Assembly (NCBI GenBank): GCA_902789795.1
Contig: CADAPM010000006.1
Location: forward strand, 1 to 64,000
DNA from: an uncultured Eubacteriales bacterium
GTDB lineage: Bacteria > Bacillota > Clostridia > Christensenellales > Aristaeellaceae
DNA length: 64,000 nt
Direction: 5' to 3'
Made by a program: the position numbers and the translations under genes. The notes under the pieces were generated by a model. It made no database searches and had not been told where the DNA came from. It saw nothing but the letters and a program-made list of their open reading frames with translations. Positions 44,461 through 53,331 of this stretch are shown piece after piece (position 1 is the stretch's first letter; the number at the start of each line of letters is the position of its first letter).

Positions 44461-45593
44461 GCGTATATGCGATCCTGGTGTGCGGCGGCAGCGGTACGCG
44501 CATGGGCGCGGACCGGAACAAGACCCTTTTGCCCGTGGGCGGTGTGCCCGCCTGCGTTCGGGCCGGGCGCACCCTGCTGAAGGCCGTGGACGGGCTTGTG
44601 GCGGTGGTCCGCGCGGGGGAAGAACCGCTGTTCAGGGAGACCTTTGAACAGTATCACCTGCCGGTCAGGGCGGTGGTGACGGGCGGGGACACCCGCCAGC
44701 AGTCTGTGCGGCACGGGCTCGACGCCCTGCCGGAGGACTGCGATGTGGTCCTGGTGCACGACGGCGCCCGGGCGCTCGTAGACGAGGATACGGTGCGGCG
44801 GGTGATCGCCAGCGTGCGCGACTGCGGCACGGGCGTCGCCGCGATTCCGGTGACAGACACGGTGAAGCGGGCCGACGAGAGCCGGAACGTGCAGGACACG
44901 CTGGACCGCAATGGCCTGTGGCTCATGCAGACGCCCCAGGGCTTCCGGCGGGAGCTGCTGGTCAGGGCCCACGAGCAGGCGAAGGACGACCGCACGGACG
45001 ACGCCGCCCTGGTGGAGGCGCTGGGGGAGCCGGTCAGGCTGGTCATGGGCAGCCCCCGGAACATCAAGCTGACGACCCAGGAGGACCGGAAAATGGCAGA
45101 GCTGCTGGCAGGACCCCAGGTGCGGACGGGCACCGGTTTTGACGCCCACCGGCTGGTGAGCGGACGGGCGCTGATCCTGTGCGGGGTCCAGGTGCCCTAT
45201 GAGCTGGGACTGGACGGACATTCGGACGCGGATGTGGCGCTGCACGCCCTCTGCGACGCGCTGCTGGGCGCGGCGGCCCTGGGCGATATCGGGCAGCATT
45301 TCCCGGACACGGACGAGCGCTACCGTGGCGTGTCCTCCCTGCTTTTGACGGAGCAGACGCGCAGGATCCTGGAAGCGGCGGGCTACGCGCCCATCAATGT
45401 GGACGTGACCATCGTGGCCCAGAGGCCAAAGCTGGCCCCTTACATCGCGCAGATGCGGGAGAACGTGGCCGCCGCCCTGCAAATGCCCGTGGATGCGGTG
45501 TCCGTGAAGGCGACCACTACGGAGCATATGGGCTACGAGGGGCGCGGAGAGGGCATTTCCGCCCAGGCTTCGGCGCTGATCGCCCGGATTTAG
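44457..45593 (+). CDS. ispDF: Bifunctional IspD-IspF fusion
   Basis: A 378-aa fusion of two MEP-pathway enzymes. IspD (about 1-215): CGGSGTRMGADRNKTLLPVGG and VHDGARALVDEDTV make CDP-methylerythritol. IspF (about 222-378): TGTGFDAHRL with metal ligands D229 and H231, LDGHSDADV and TTTEHMGYEGRGEGI make the cyclodiphosphate. There is almost no linker. The fusion skips IspE, which lies 8 kb away on the other strand. GTG start, coupled to the preceding gene. Confidence 0.96.
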   Translation: MSVYAILVCGGSGTRMGADRNKTLLPVGGVPACVRAGRTLLKAVDGLVAVVRAGEEPLFRETFEQYHLPVRAVVTGGDTRQQSVRHGLDALPEDCDVVLVHDGARALVDEDTVRRVIASVRDCGTGVAAIPVTDTVKRADESRNVQDTLDRNGLWLMQTPQGFRRELLVRAHEQAKDDRTDDAALVEALGEPVRLVMGSPRNIKLTTQEDRKMAELLAGPQVRTGTGFDAHRLVSGRALILCGVQVPYELGLDGHSDADVALHALCDALLGAAALGDIGQHFPDTDERYRGVSSLLLTEQTRRILEAAGYAPINVDVTIVAQRPKLAPYIAQMRENVAAALQMPVDAVSVKATTTEHMGYEGRGEGISAQASALIARI

Positions 45594-45632
45594 TGGATTT
45601 GGTTTTTTTACAGCCTGTCTTGCAGAAATCTG

Positions 45633-45661
45633 TTGTAATTTTGGACGTTTTCAACTATAAT
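45633..45661 (+). promoter_or_regulatory. Promoter and structured leader of the HerA-like gene
   Basis: TTGTAA (45633-45638), 17-nt spacer, TATAAT (45656-45661). The following leader of about 130 nt has nested stems: CGCCGGG/CCCGGCG and, inside it, GCCGCAG-CTGA-CTGCGGC, then GGGAGCGGATCG (45733-45744). Confidence 0.65.
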
Positions 45662-45799
45662 ATAAACGATTTGCGATCGCGCGAACGCCGGGGCCCGGTT
45701 TTACGGCCGCAGCTGACTGCGGCAGCGCCCGGCGGGAGCGGATCGGAGCAGGTGAACCTGAAACTTTATATCCATACACTATATTAAGGAGGACTCAAC

Positions 45800-47644
45800 A
45801 TGCTGTACGATCAAAAGATCTGGGTAGGAACGAGCAACGAAGGGGCCGTTTGCCTCCTGCCGAAGATGGCGAACCGTCACGGCCTCATCGCCGGCGCGAC
45901 CGGCACCGGCAAAACGGTGACTTTACAGCTGCTGGCGGAAGGGTTTTCCCAGCTAGGCGTCCCGGTGTTCCTGGCGGACGTGAAGGGTGACCTGGCCGGC
46001 CTGGCCAAGCCCGGCGAGCGCAGCGAGAAGATCGACGCCCGTCTGGAAGAGTGCGGCGTCACCAATTTCTCCTTCAATCAGGCGCCTGTGGCGTTCTGGG
46101 ATGTGTTCGGCGAGCGCGGTGTGCCGATCCGCACCACTGTGTCCGAAATGGGCCCGCTGCTTTTGTCCCGCATGCTCGGCCTCAATGATACCCAGGCCGG
46201 CGTTCTGCACCTGGTGTTCCGCATCGCGGATGACGAGGGCATGCTGCTGATCGACCTCAAGGACCTGAAGGCCATGCTGGCCTATGTGGGCGACAACGCG
46301 CAGAAGTATGTGCTCAACTACGGCAATATCACCAAGGCCTCCGTCGGCGCGATCCAGCGCGCCATCGCCATCCTGGAAGACCAGGGCGGCAACTATTTCT
46401 TCGGCGAGCCCGCCCTGGACCTGGCGGACTGGCTGACCCGGGACGAGAACGGCCAGGGCACCGTCAACATCCTGGCGGCGGAACGCCTGTTCAGCAAGCC
46501 GAATCTGTATTCCACCTTCCTGCTCTGGCTGTTGGGCGAACTCTATGAGCTGCTGCCCGAGACCGGCGACAAGGAGCTGCCGAAGATGGTGTTCTTCTTC
46601 GACGAAGCACACCTGCTGTTCAACGACTGCCCGAAGGCGCTGATGGAGCGCATCGAGCAGACCGTCCGCCTGATCCGCTCCAAGGGCGTGGGCGTTTTCT
46701 TCGTCACCCAGAACCCCATGGACGTGCCCAGCACCGTGCTGAGCCAGCTCTCCGCCCGGGTGCAGCACGCGCTGCGCGCCTTCACCCCCGCCGAGCAGAA
46801 GACCGTCCGCGCCGCGGCCCAGACCTTCCGCCAGAACCCGTCCTTCGATACCGAGACCGCGCTGACCCAGCTCAGGACCGGCGAAGCCCTGCTCTCCTTC
46901 CTGATGGAAGACGGTACGCCCTCCATCGTCCAGCGCGCCACCATCCTGCCGCCCCAGAGCTACATCGGCGCCATCTCCGACAGCCTGCGCGAGACCTTTG
47001 TGGCGACCAGCATCTATGAAGAGAAATACGGCGAGGCCTTTGACCGCGAGAGCGCCTATGAGATCCTGGCGGCCCGCTATATGGGCCACGGCGTGGAGCA
47101 GACCCAGGTGGTGCAGCCCATCGCTGCGGAAGCCGCCCCGGTCTATGCCCAGCAGCCCGAAGCCGCGCCTGCGGAGCCCCAGTACAGGCCCATGACCTTC
47201 AGCGTGTATAACCCCCAGACCGGCGCTTACGAGATCAAGGAGATCGCGCAGATGCAGGCCCCGGTCTATGAGGAGCCTAAGCCCCAGGCTGCGCCCCAGA
47301 TGCAGACAGCGCCCCAGGCGCCCGCCGCTTCCGCCCAGCCGCCCGTGCTCGTGTGGGATCCGGCTTCCGGACAGTATGTGCCCCAGCAGGCTCCGGCCCA
47401 GCCCGCGCAGCAGGCGAAGCCCAACTTCTTCCAGCAGGCCAAGGAGACGGTGGCCAACGCCGTCAGCGCTGTGACCGGCGCTGCCGCTTCCGACGGCAAG
47501 AAGAAGGAAAAATCCTACGCTCAGCAGCTGATCGACTCCTTCGCGAAGTCCGCGACCACCAGCGCCGGGCGTGAGACCGGCCGCCAGCTGTCCCGCAACC
47601 TGCTGGGCATCTTCGGCCTGACCTCCAACCGCAAGAGAAAGTAA
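45800..47644 (+). CDS. HerA-like (DUF853) ATPase
   Basis: A 614-aa AAA+-like ATPase of the HerA/FtsK superfamily. Walker A AGATGTGKT at 31-39, Walker B FFFDEAHLLF and the sensor region FFVTQNPMDVPSTVLSQLSA are clear. After about residue 430 comes a low-complexity region rich in Pro, Gln and Ala, and a conserved C-terminal basic segment (SAGRETGRQLSRNLLGIFG). DUF853 proteins are widespread with unclear roles; archaeal HerA works with NurA in DNA end processing, but no nuclease is adjacent. AAGGAGG precedes the ATG. Confidence 0.88.
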   Translation: MLYDQKIWVGTSNEGAVCLLPKMANRHGLIAGATGTGKTVTLQLLAEGFSQLGVPVFLADVKGDLAGLAKPGERSEKIDARLEECGVTNFSFNQAPVAFWDVFGERGVPIRTTVSEMGPLLLSRMLGLNDTQAGVLHLVFRIADDEGMLLIDLKDLKAMLAYVGDNAQKYVLNYGNITKASVGAIQRAIAILEDQGGNYFFGEPALDLADWLTRDENGQGTVNILAAERLFSKPNLYSTFLLWLLGELYELLPETGDKELPKMVFFFDEAHLLFNDCPKALMERIEQTVRLIRSKGVGVFFVTQNPMDVPSTVLSQLSARVQHALRAFTPAEQKTVRAAAQTFRQNPSFDTETALTQLRTGEALLSFLMEDGTPSIVQRATILPPQSYIGAISDSLRETFVATSIYEEKYGEAFDRESAYEILAARYMGHGVEQTQVVQPIAAEAAPVYAQQPEAAPAEPQYRPMTFSVYNPQTGAYEIKEIAQMQAPVYEEPKPQAAPQMQTAPQAPAASAQPPVLVWDPASGQYVPQQAPAQPAQQAKPNFFQQAKETVANAVSAVTGAAASDGKKKEKSYAQQLIDSFAKSATTSAGRETGRQLSRNLLGIFGLTSNRKRK

Positions 47645-47659
47645 CGGAGAGACGTACAG

Positions 47660-48733
47660 ATGAAACGCAGAATCGGCATCCTGACCAGCGGCGGGGACTG
47701 CCCGGGCCTGAACGCCGCCATCCGCGGCGTCGCCCGCGCAGCCTATGAGACCTTCGACGCGGAGATCATCGGCATCATGGACGGCTATCGCGGCCTGATC
47801 GAGGGCGAATACCGGCTCATGTCCAAGCCCGACTTCTCCGGCATCCTGACTCTGGGCGGCACTATCCTGGGCACCAGCCGCCGCCCCTTCCGCGAAATGC
47901 GGGTCATCGGCGACGACAACGTGGACAAGGTCGCCGCCATGAAGAAGACCTACGAGAACCTGAAGCTGGACTGCCTGGTGACCCTGGGCGGCAACGGCAC
48001 CCATAAAACGGCAAACCTGCTGAGCCAGGAAGGCCTGAACGTGATTGGCCTGCCCAAGACCATCGACAACGATATCTTCGGCACGGACTTCACCTTCGGT
48101 TTCCACACCGCGGTGGAGATCGCCACGGATGTGCTCGACCGCCTGCACACCACGGCCGCCAGCCATGGCCGCTGCATGGTGGTCGAGATCATGGGCAACA
48201 AGGCTGGCTGGCTGACCCTGTATTCCGGCATGGCCGGCGGCGCGGACGCCATCCTGCTGCCTGAGATTCCCTATGACATCGACAAGGTCGCCAAGATGGT
48301 GGAGCAGCGCGCCAAGAACAACAAGGCCTTCTCCATCGTCGCCGTGGCCGAAGGCGCCATGGACGAGAAGGAAGCCAAGATGAAGCGCAAGGAGCGCGAG
48401 GCCCAGCGCAAGGAGCAGGGCTTCCACGGCATCGCGGACCGCATCGCCCGCCAGCTGACCGAGCTGGTCGGCGTCGAAGCGCGCGCGGTGGTGCCCGGGC
48501 ACATCCAGCGCGGCGGCAGCCCCTGCGCCTACGACCGCGTGCTTTCCACCCAGTTCGGCGTACATGCCGCCGACCTGATCAAGAAGGGCAAGTACGGCGT
48601 TTCCGTCGCCCTGGTGGGCAATGAAGTGACCCACAACAAGCTCAGCGACATCGCGGGCGTCGCAAAGCCCGTTCCCAAGGACCACCAGATGGTGGACCTG
48701 GCCCGGAACATCGGCATCAATTTCGGAGACTAA
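47660..48733 (+). CDS. pfkA: 6-phosphofructokinase
   Basis: A 357-aa phosphofructokinase. GGDCPGLNAAIRG at 11-23 and PKTIDNDI at 132-139 (catalytic Asp) are clear. The donor-binding loop reads GGNGTHK (110-116) instead of the GGDGS of the E. coli ATP enzyme and lacks the GGDD of PPi enzymes, while PKTIDND is the form seen in PPi-type branches; the phosphoryl donor is therefore not certain. It starts 15 nt after the HerA-like gene and 20 nt before frr. Confidence 0.92.
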   Translation: MKRRIGILTSGGDCPGLNAAIRGVARAAYETFDAEIIGIMDGYRGLIEGEYRLMSKPDFSGILTLGGTILGTSRRPFREMRVIGDDNVDKVAAMKKTYENLKLDCLVTLGGNGTHKTANLLSQEGLNVIGLPKTIDNDIFGTDFTFGFHTAVEIATDVLDRLHTTAASHGRCMVVEIMGNKAGWLTLYSGMAGGADAILLPEIPYDIDKVAKMVEQRAKNNKAFSIVAVAEGAMDEKEAKMKRKEREAQRKEQGFHGIADRIARQLTELVGVEARAVVPGHIQRGGSPCAYDRVLSTQFGVHAADLIKKGKYGVSVALVGNEVTHNKLSDIAGVAKPVPKDHQMVDLARNIGINFGD

Positions 48734-48753
48734 TACAGCAGGAGGGACCAGCT

Positions 48754-49314
48754 ATGAGTATCGACAGCGTAATGAACCAAGCCAAGGAAAAAATGACCAA
48801 GACCCAGGAGTTCTATAAGAAGGACATGCTCTCCCTGCGCGCCGGCAGGGCGAACCCGCAGATCCTGGACCGCATCATGGTGGACTATTACGGCACCCCG
48901 ACGCCCCTCAAGCAGATGGGCAACGTCATGGCGCCCGAACCCCGCCTGCTGACCATCTCCCTGTGGGATCCCAAGGCCATCAGCCTGGTGGAAAAGGCCA
49001 TCCAGAAGAGCGACCTCGGCCTGAACCCCTCCAACGACGGCAAGATCATCCGTCTGGTGGTGCCGGAGCTCAACGAGGAGCGCAGAAAGGAACTGACCAA
49101 GGTCGTCCGCAAGGGCGCTGAGGAGGCCAAGGTGGCTGTCCGCGGCGTGCGCCGTGACGCCATGGAGCAGATCAAGAAGCTCAAGAAGGACAGCGAGATC
49201 ACCGAGGACGACCAGACCAAGGCCGAAAAGGACCTGCAGAAGGTGACCGACAACTTTATCAAGGAGATCGACAAGATCGCCGCCGATAAGGAAAAGGAGA
49301 TCATGGAGGTCTGA
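48754..49314 (+). CDS. frr: Ribosome recycling factor
   Basis: A 186-aa three-helix-bundle factor that splits post-termination ribosomes with EF-G. SLRAGRANPQILDRIMVDYYG, WDPKAISLVEKAI and RLVVPELNEERRKEL are diagnostic. It opens the overlapping operon to polC. The usual pyrH upstream is replaced here by pfkA. AGGAGGGA precedes the ATG. Confidence 0.97.
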   Translation: MSIDSVMNQAKEKMTKTQEFYKKDMLSLRAGRANPQILDRIMVDYYGTPTPLKQMGNVMAPEPRLLTISLWDPKAISLVEKAIQKSDLGLNPSNDGKIIRLVVPELNEERRKELTKVVRKGAEEAKVAVRGVRRDAMEQIKKLKKDSEITEDDQTKAEKDLQKVTDNFIKEIDKIAADKEKEIMEV

Positions 49315-49535
49315 TGCTGCCGGAACTGACCGGAATGACGCTGGAGGCGGCGGAAGCGGCGCTGCGGGCGGAGGGGATCGAGTATTCCCTCCGCAGGACT
49401 GAGGCGCCCTTCAGCCGTGGCTCTTCACCGGAAAAAGTGACAAAAAACTATGCCGTGCGGTTCGATCAGGGGGAGCTGACTTATGCCAGCTTCCCTGTTC
49501 TGTCACCTGAGGGACCGCGGGAAGGACAGGAATGA
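49314..49535 (+). CDS. Small single PASTA-like domain protein
   Basis: A 73-aa protein starting on the last base of frr (TGATG overlap) with GGAGG inside the frr end. LPELTGMTLEAAEAALRAEG follows the pattern of a PASTA domain, although no membrane segment or kinase is attached. It ends overlapping uppS (ATGA). The double coupling argues that it is translated. Function unknown; it sits among isoprenoid and cell-wall lipid genes. Confidence 0.7.
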   Translation: MLPELTGMTLEAAEAALRAEGIEYSLRRTEAPFSRGSSPEKVTKNYAVRFDQGELTYASFPVLSPEGPREGQE

Positions 49536-50242
49536 ATCTGGAAAAACTGCCCAGGCACGTGGCCATCATCATGGACGGCAACGGCCGGTGGGCTCAGCAG
49601 CACAGCCTTCAGATCGCGCGCGGACATCAGGCGGGGGTCGAATCCCTGCGCGATATCATCCGCGAGAGCAGCGACCTGGGCATCCATACCCTGTCGCTGT
49701 ACGCCTTCTCCACGGAAAACTGGCGGCGCAGCCCGGCGGAGGTCAGCGCTTTGATGGCGCTTCTGCTCAGGTATTTCGCGTCCGAGATCGACGAGCTGGA
49801 TGAAAAGAACGTGCGCATCCGTATCCTCGGCGATAAATCGGGGCTGCCCGAGCCCCAGCGCATCGCCGTCACGAACGCGGAAGAGCGGACCAGGGACAAT
49901 ACCGGCCTCAACCTGTGCATCGCCCTCAATTACGGCGGGAGGCAGGAGATTTTGCGGGCGGCGAAGAGCCTGGCGAAAAAGGCGCGGGAGGGGAACCTGG
50001 ACCCTGATGCCATCGACGAGGCCGCTTTCAGCGATGAATTGTATACGGCCGGGCTGCCGGACGTGGATCTGCTGATCCGCACCAGCGGCGAGCAGCGGCT
50101 CAGCGGGTTTCTGCTGTGGCAGTGCGCGTACGCGGAGTTTGAGTTCCCGTCCACGCTGTGGCCGGATTTCACCCTGAAGGAATACCATCAGGCGCTGGAG
50201 GAATTCCAGGGCCGGGACAGACGGTATGGAGGACGCAAGTGA
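49532..50242 (+). CDS. uppS: Isoprenyl transferase (undecaprenyl diphosphate synthase)
   Basis: A 236-aa cis-prenyltransferase making the C55 lipid carrier of cell-wall synthesis. Catalytic Asp in IIMDGNGRWAQ, RGHQAGVESLR, LYAFSTENWRR and DLLIRTSGEQRLSGFLLWQ are complete. Start overlaps the PASTA-like gene; the stop overlaps cdsA (TGATG). Confidence 0.97.
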   Translation: MNLEKLPRHVAIIMDGNGRWAQQHSLQIARGHQAGVESLRDIIRESSDLGIHTLSLYAFSTENWRRSPAEVSALMALLLRYFASEIDELDEKNVRIRILGDKSGLPEPQRIAVTNAEERTRDNTGLNLCIALNYGGRQEILRAAKSLAKKAREGNLDPDAIDEAAFSDELYTAGLPDVDLLIRTSGEQRLSGFLLWQCAYAEFEFPSTLWPDFTLKEYHQALEEFQGRDRRYGGRK

Positions 50243-51063
50243 TGATGACCCGGATCTTGACCGGCGCGGGGCTGATCGCCCTGCTGACCTTTGCAGTGGC
50301 GATGGGCGGATGGGTGTTTGCCGTACTGTTCATGATCTCCCTGGGCCTGTGCATCTACGAGGTCTTCCGCGCCATGAAGAACGCCGGGAACCACCCGGTG
50401 GAATGGCCGGTCTGGATGTGCGTGTGCATCAGCATCCCGGCGTTCGTGATCTATAAGCACAGCTACATCGTGCTGCTGCTGATGGGCTGCTCCTGCATCC
50501 TGACCTGCGGCTATATCCTGTTTCGGAAGGAGCCGTCGCTGCACGATCTGATGTTCTCCTGCCTGCCGCTGTTCTCCGTGGTGCTGCCGGGCATGTGCAT
50601 GCTGAGCTTCCAGCAGTACGAGAACCGCCTGCTGCAGACCTACTTTATTCTGATGTCCTTCGGCGTGCCGCTGATGGGGGACACCATGGCCCTGTTCATC
50701 GGCCGCAAGTGGGGCAAGCGTCCCTTCTGCCCGCGGGTGAGCCCCCACAAGACGGTGGAGGGCGCGCTGGGCGGGCTGCTGGGCAGCGTGGTATTCGCGG
50801 TGGTGCTGCACCTGATCTACATGATGTTCACTGAAATGCCGCCGTTATGGCATGCGCCCGTGGTCGGCCTGATCGGCGGGATCCTGGGCCAGATCGGCGA
50901 CCTGTTCGCTTCCCTGGAGAAGCGGCATTGCGGCATCAAGGACTTTGGCCGCATTTTCCCCGGCCATGGCGGTATGATGGACCGTTTGGACAGCGTCTTT
51001 TTCGCGACGCTGGCGGTCTATCTGTATTCGCTGATCTACAGCGCCAGTCTCGCCGGCGCGTAA
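50242..51063 (+). CDS. cdsA: Phosphatidate cytidylyltransferase
   Basis: A 273-aa integral membrane enzyme making CDP-diacylglycerol. About eight membrane segments; the C-terminal signature SPHKTVEGALGG and KDFGRIFPGHGGMMDRLDSVF is complete. GGAGG lies 9 nt before the ATG at 50242, which overlaps the uppS stop; the frame is open further upstream but that part is a shadow of uppS. Confidence 0.96.
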   Translation: MMTRILTGAGLIALLTFAVAMGGWVFAVLFMISLGLCIYEVFRAMKNAGNHPVEWPVWMCVCISIPAFVIYKHSYIVLLLMGCSCILTCGYILFRKEPSLHDLMFSCLPLFSVVLPGMCMLSFQQYENRLLQTYFILMSFGVPLMGDTMALFIGRKWGKRPFCPRVSPHKTVEGALGGLLGSVVFAVVLHLIYMMFTEMPPLWHAPVVGLIGGILGQIGDLFASLEKRHCGIKDFGRIFPGHGGMMDRLDSVFFATLAVYLYSLIYSASLAGA

Positions 51064-51079
51064 GGAATTTGATAATAGC

Positions 51080-52234
51080 ATGAGAAAGATCGCAGTATTG
51101 GGCTCCACCGGCTCCATTGGCCGGCAGACGCTGGACGAGTGCGCCCGGCATCCGGAGCTTTTCAGGGTCACGGCGCTGACGGCCCACGCCAACGCCGGCC
51201 TTTTGTTTGAGCAGATCAGGCAGTTCCGCCCGGAGATCGCGTGCCTGACCGGCGGGATGCCGGAGGAGATCCCCGAGGGCCTCCGTTTCTGCCGCTTTTA
51301 TCCGGCGGATCAGCTGGAGCAGGTGGCGGTGGATGCCGACGCGGACGACCTGATGGTCTCCGTGGTGGGCGTCGCGGGCCTGAAGGCGACCCTGGCGGGC
51401 CGCCGGGCGGGCAAGCGCATCCTGCTGGCGAATAAGGAGACGCTGGTGGCCGGCGGACGCCTGGTGATGGACGCCTGCCCCGATGTGGACGGTCAGCCGA
51501 CCCTGATCCCCGTGGACAGCGAGCACAGCGCCATCTGGCAGTGCCTGCAGGCCGCCGGACCCAACCGCCTGAGCAGGATCTACCTGACGGCCTCCGGAGG
51601 CCCTTTCAGGACCTGGAGCAAGGAAGATATCGACCAGGCCACCAGCGCCCAGGCCCTCAGGCATCCGACCTGGAACATGGGCAGCAAGATCACCGTGGAT
51701 TCGGCTTCCATGTTCAACAAGGCCCTGGAGATCATCGAGGCCAAGTGGCTGTTCGACGTGGAGCCGGAGCAGATCCAGGTGGTGGTGCACCCCCAGAGCG
51801 TGGTGCACTCCATGATCGCGTTCAAGGACGGGGCGGTGCTGGCCCAGCTGGGCGTGCCGGACATGCGGGTGCCGATTCTGTATGCCATGACTTACCCGGA
51901 TCGGGTGGAAAGCGGTGTCCCCGCGCCGGATTTTGCGGCGCTGGCCCAATTGACCTTTGAAGCGCCGGATCCTGAGCGTTTCCCGGCGATCAGGCTGGCC
52001 TATGAAGCCCTGCGCATGGGCGGCGCGGCCTGCGCGGTGCTGAATGCCGCCAATGAGGTGGCAGCCCAAGCCTTCCTGGCGGACCGCATCCGCATGGGCG
52101 AGGTCTATCGCACCGTGTCGGCCACGCTGGAGCGCCTCGGCGCGCCCAAGGCAGACAGTCTGGAAGATGTGCTGGAGGCAGACCGAAAGGCCCGGATAAC
52201 AGCGGAAGAAATACTGAAAAAGGTGGAAAGATGA
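51080..52234 (+). CDS. dxr: 1-deoxy-D-xylulose 5-phosphate reductoisomerase
   Basis: A 384-aa enzyme of the MEP pathway. NADPH motif GSTGSIGRQTLDEC (8-21), ANKETLVAGG, metal/substrate motifs VDSEHSAIWQCL and TASGGPFR, and NKALEIIEAKWLF are all present. Start 16 nt after cdsA; the stop overlaps rseP (ATGA). Confidence 0.97.
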   Translation: MRKIAVLGSTGSIGRQTLDECARHPELFRVTALTAHANAGLLFEQIRQFRPEIACLTGGMPEEIPEGLRFCRFYPADQLEQVAVDADADDLMVSVVGVAGLKATLAGRRAGKRILLANKETLVAGGRLVMDACPDVDGQPTLIPVDSEHSAIWQCLQAAGPNRLSRIYLTASGGPFRTWSKEDIDQATSAQALRHPTWNMGSKITVDSASMFNKALEIIEAKWLFDVEPEQIQVVVHPQSVVHSMIAFKDGAVLAQLGVPDMRVPILYAMTYPDRVESGVPAPDFAALAQLTFEAPDPERFPAIRLAYEALRMGGAACAVLNAANEVAAQAFLADRIRMGEVYRTVSATLERLGAPKADSLEDVLEADRKARITAEEILKKVER

Positions 52235-53331
52235 GCATCGTCTATGTACTACTGGCCCTGCTGATGCTGGCTGTCATGGTGACAGTGCACGAATGGGGCC
52301 ACTTTATCGCAGCGCGCATGACGGGCATTCCCGTCCAGGAGTTCTCTATCGGCTTCGGACCCAAGCTGTTCCAGTGGAAGGGCCGGAAGCATGAAACGGT
52401 TTTCAGCATCCGCGCCATCCCGGCGGGCGGCTTCTGCGCCTTCTACGGCGAGGACGACCCGGACGAGAAGGCGGATCAGGATCCCCGGGCCATGCGCGGC
52501 TTCCCGGTGTGGAAGCGCGTGATCACGGTCCTGATGGGCCCGGTCATGAATTTCGTGCTGGCCTTCCTGGTGGGCCTGGGCTTTTACTGGATCAACGGCG
52601 TGACAGAGATCAACTATGGCGATTACCTGCAGGTGCAGTCAGTCAATGCCGGCAGCGCCGCCGAGCAGGCCGGGGTGCAGCCCCTGGACCTGCTCAAGCA
52701 GGTGCACGGCATCGACGCCGGCGGCTTGACCGCGGACGGCCTGGATTACCGGTTCAGGGAGCTGATCAACGAATACGGCAGGGAGAATGAAGCCCTGGAG
52801 ATCGTCGTAGCGCGGAGCGGCGAGGAGAAGACGCTGACAGTCTACCCGCAGAAAAACAGCAACGGGCAAATGATGATCGGCATCGAGATCGGTCCTGAGA
52901 TCATTTCGCAGAATACCCGGCGGCCGGGCTTCTTTGAATCGGCCGGCCTTTCGGCCCGGCTGTGCGTGCGGGAGGGCGGCCTCATCATCCAGTCCCTGGG
53001 CATGCTGGTGAACGGCCAGGCGGGCCTGAGCGACATGTCCGGCCCGGTGGGCGTGGTCCGCGTGGTGGCAGAGGAGACCCAGCGGAACGGCAAAGACGCC
53101 TATTTCCTGATGCTCATCTTCATCTCCGTGAACCTGGGCCTGGTCAACCTGCTGCCCATTCCGGGCCTGGACGGCGCGCAGATCATCCTGCTGATCGTGG
53201 AAGCTATCCGGCGCAAGCCCCTGTCCCGGAAGACGGAGGCCTATATCAAGCTGGCGGGCTTCGCGGCGCTGATGGTGCTGTTCGTCACCCTGACGTTCCA
53301 GGATGTTTCCAATCTGTTCGGAGGCGGTTGA
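52231..53331 (+). CDS. rseP: Site-2 membrane metalloprotease RseP/RasP
   Basis: A 366-aa zinc protease cleaving within the membrane. Zinc motif HEWGH (20-24) in the first membrane segment; one PDZ domain (about 120-205); third zinc ligand in LVNLLPIPGLDGAQ. It processes anti-sigma factors and signal-peptide remnants in relatives. Overlaps dxr and ispG on either side. Confidence 0.95.
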   Translation: MSIVYVLLALLMLAVMVTVHEWGHFIAARMTGIPVQEFSIGFGPKLFQWKGRKHETVFSIRAIPAGGFCAFYGEDDPDEKADQDPRAMRGFPVWKRVITVLMGPVMNFVLAFLVGLGFYWINGVTEINYGDYLQVQSVNAGSAAEQAGVQPLDLLKQVHGIDAGGLTADGLDYRFRELINEYGRENEALEIVVARSGEEKTLTVYPQKNSNGQMMIGIEIGPEIISQNTRRPGFFESAGLSARLCVREGGLIIQSLGMLVNGQAGLSDMSGPVGVVRVVAEETQRNGKDAYFLMLIFISVNLGLVNLLPIPGLDGAQIILLIVEAIRRKPLSRKTEAYIKLAGFAALMVLFVTLTFQDVSNLFGGG

